The notes under the pieces are model-generated. The model did not search any database. It was not told the DNA's origin and saw nothing but the letters and a program-made list of their open reading frames with translations. A program made the position numbers and the translations under genes. From Henricia sp. BOLD:AAB3569 (lineage: Eukaryota > Echinodermata > Asteroidea > Spinulosida > Echinasteridae), in NCBI GenBank assembly GCA_037783545.1, contig JBBELK010001493.1:58454-122453 (forward strand): a stretch of 64,000 nt of DNA, given 5' to 3'. Shown here one piece after another: positions 58,301 to 61,300 of the stretch. The first letter of the stretch is position 1; the number at the start of each line of letters is the position of its first letter.

Positions 58301-61300
58301 TGCACTCTATGATCATTGATGATGTATTACCAGAAGATGAAGGCACGTACATTGCAACAGCTACCAATCCTGTTGGCAGAGCAGAGTGTACTATTCAGAT
58401 CACTGTCAATGGTATGACCAATGATCAGCTTTCATTTCTATATTATTAATGTTTGAACAAAAATTATACTCTCTAATTCCATTCATTGCTTCTTTAATTA
58501 CCCTCGTACTGGGCTCATTTTCATAAAACATGTTAGCACTCATTTTTAATTAAGCAGTGCTCTCTCCATTTTATAAAACTGTTTAAGCACTAGCAAACCA
58601 AACTGCATGCTAACCAGTGTTTAGATTGGTCAGGAGATAAGAATCTTAATTCTGTATCTTATTACCTACATCAGAGGCGGGTTCATCCCCTCACTTCACA
58701 AGCACCCTCCAAGACCTTCAAGTCATCGAAGGTGACCGCCTGGAGCTTCAGTGCCGTCTTACTGGCGACCCATCCCCAACCACGAGTTGGTACAAGGACG
58801 GTGAATGCATCGATAATCATCCCGACTATATCGTGAGCAGAGATAAACAAGGAGTGTGTACTCTAAGGATTGATGAAATATTCAAGGATGATGCGGGCAG
58901 GTTTACATGCCGAGCCAAGAATGTCTTTGGCCAAGCTGAGACCACGTCTAAGATCACTGTGACAGGTCAGTTGAACTAAAGGTGGAATCACACTGTCATT
59001 TTGTAACACATTAACACGCATAAATTTGGCTTGAATCACCTTGAAATTTTTTAGTGATTTTTACCAATTTCCGTCCTTACCCATGTGGAATTTCAACAAG
59101 ACCCCTTTCTGTTTTAAGAGTTAGCTTAAGACAGTTTTGTAACCACTCTAATTGCCTTCATATTGTTGTTCACTTCAGCTTTTGATGCAGACCGTCCCCC
59201 AGAGTTCATCTCTAAGCTCCAGTTGACATCACCCCTTCAGGAGGGTCGACCATGTCGCCTACAGGCCAAGATTGCAGCCAAACCACCACCCAATGTCTCA
59301 TGGTACAAAGATGGTAAAGTCCTGAGAAACAAGCCACGATACAAGACTTCATTTGTCCAAGATATCGCCAGTTTGGATATTCCAGATGTCCTGCCTGAGG
59401 ATGCTGGAGTGTATGAGTGTGTGGCGTCGAATGCTGTGGGAACCTCCAAATGTAAAGTGGAGTTGATGGTGCCAGGTATGTTAATACACAGCCCCAATTT
59501 TCAATTACAAAACTTTGCAACGTTTGTTTTTCGTAACTATCCAGGTATTACCTCTGCTGATTATCAATTTAAACTTGTCCAAACTCAGTAAATGTTTGTA
59601 AACTTCTCCCAGTCTGCAAATACTGGGATAATTTTTAGGTATTTAAAACAATTTTGGCACCACCAAGATTAAACGGTAAAACTTTAGTGACTTGCTTGCA
59701 AAGTTTGGTTTGCATAACTATCCAGGTTTTATCTCTGTTGGTGAATATCAATTCAAATTTGTCCAAACTCAGTAAATGTTTGCAAATACTGGGATCATTT
59801 TTAGGTATTAAAAAGCAGTTTGGGTGCCACCAAAGAAATGCAACTTCTGCGTTTCGTCTTGGGGAAAAAAGTTGACATGTATGTCGATCTAGCCTTCCTA
59901 AATAGACTTTGAGATCAGATATTTGTTTTCAAATCAAATCTAGTTTTTTGCACAAACAAATATACCGATGTCGACTCCAAAGTGAAAAATGCCCTCTTAG
60001 AAAATCTCTTGGTGGCGCTATGTATTGCAAAACGCCTGAATTCAAGTCACTAGACACAGCATTGACTTTAATTGTTGATGATCTTTTGCCACCTTTGTTT
60101 CTCAGCATTTGACAAAGCACCAGACTTTGCCACCAAACTTCAACTCTCTGAACCACTAAAGGAAGGACGACCATGCCACATTGAATGCCAGATATCAGCC
60201 AAACCAACCCCAACGGTCTCCTGGTACAAAGATGGCGTTCCTATCCAAGATGGCCGCAAGTATCGTACCTCATTCGTCAAAGGCGTTGCATGTTTGGACT
60301 TTGATAGCTCTACACCAGACGATGCTGGGGTGTATGAATGCATTGCTACTAATCCCCTGGGTACTGCTAAGACAACCATTGAGGTTATGGTTCCAGGTAC
60401 GTCAATTGATCTGTTTACTGCTTCTTCAACAGTGTTGTATTTGAGTCCAGCACAAGTCTATCACAAGTCCAGAGCCGGTAAAATCACAAGTCTGTGACAC
60501 GTCCCACACAAGTCCCACACAAGTCCCGCACAAGTCCCGCACAAGTCCCGCACAAGTCCCGCACCAAGTCCCGCACCAAGTCCCGCACCAAGTCCCGCAC
60601 CAAGTCCCGCACCAAGTCCCGCACCAAGTCCCGCAACAAGTCCCGCAACAAGTCCCGCAACAAGTCCCGCAACAAGTCCCGCAACAAGTCCCGCAACAAG
60701 TCCCGCAACAAGTCCCGCAACAAGTCCCGCAACAAGTCCCGCAACAAGTCCCGCAACAAGTCCCGCAACAAGTCCCGCAACAAGTCCCGCAACAAGTCCC
60801 GCAACAAGTCCCGCAACAAGTCCCGCAACAAGTCCCGCAACAAGTCCCGCAACAAGTCCCGCAACAAGTCCCGCAACAAGTCCCGCAACAAGTCCCGCAA
60901 CAAGTCCCGCAACAAGTCCCGCAACAAGTCCCGCAACAAGTCCCGCAACAAGTCCCGCAACAAGTCCCGCAACAAGTCCCGCAACAAGTCCCGCAACAAG
61001 TCCCGCAACAAGTCCCGCAACAAGTCCCGCAACAAGTCCCGCAACAAGTCCCGCAACAAGTCCCGCAACAAGTCCCGCAACAAGTCCCGCAACAAGTCCC
61101 GCAACAAGTCCCGCAACAAGTCCCGCAACAAGTCCCGCAACAAGTCCCGCAACAAGTCCCGCAACAAGTCCCGCAACAAGTCCCGCAACAAGTCCCGCAA
61201 CAAGTCCCGCAACAAGTCCCGCAACAAGTCCCGCAACAAGTCCCGCAACAAGTCCCGCAACAAGTCCCGCAACAAGTCCCGCAACAAGTCCCGCAACAAG

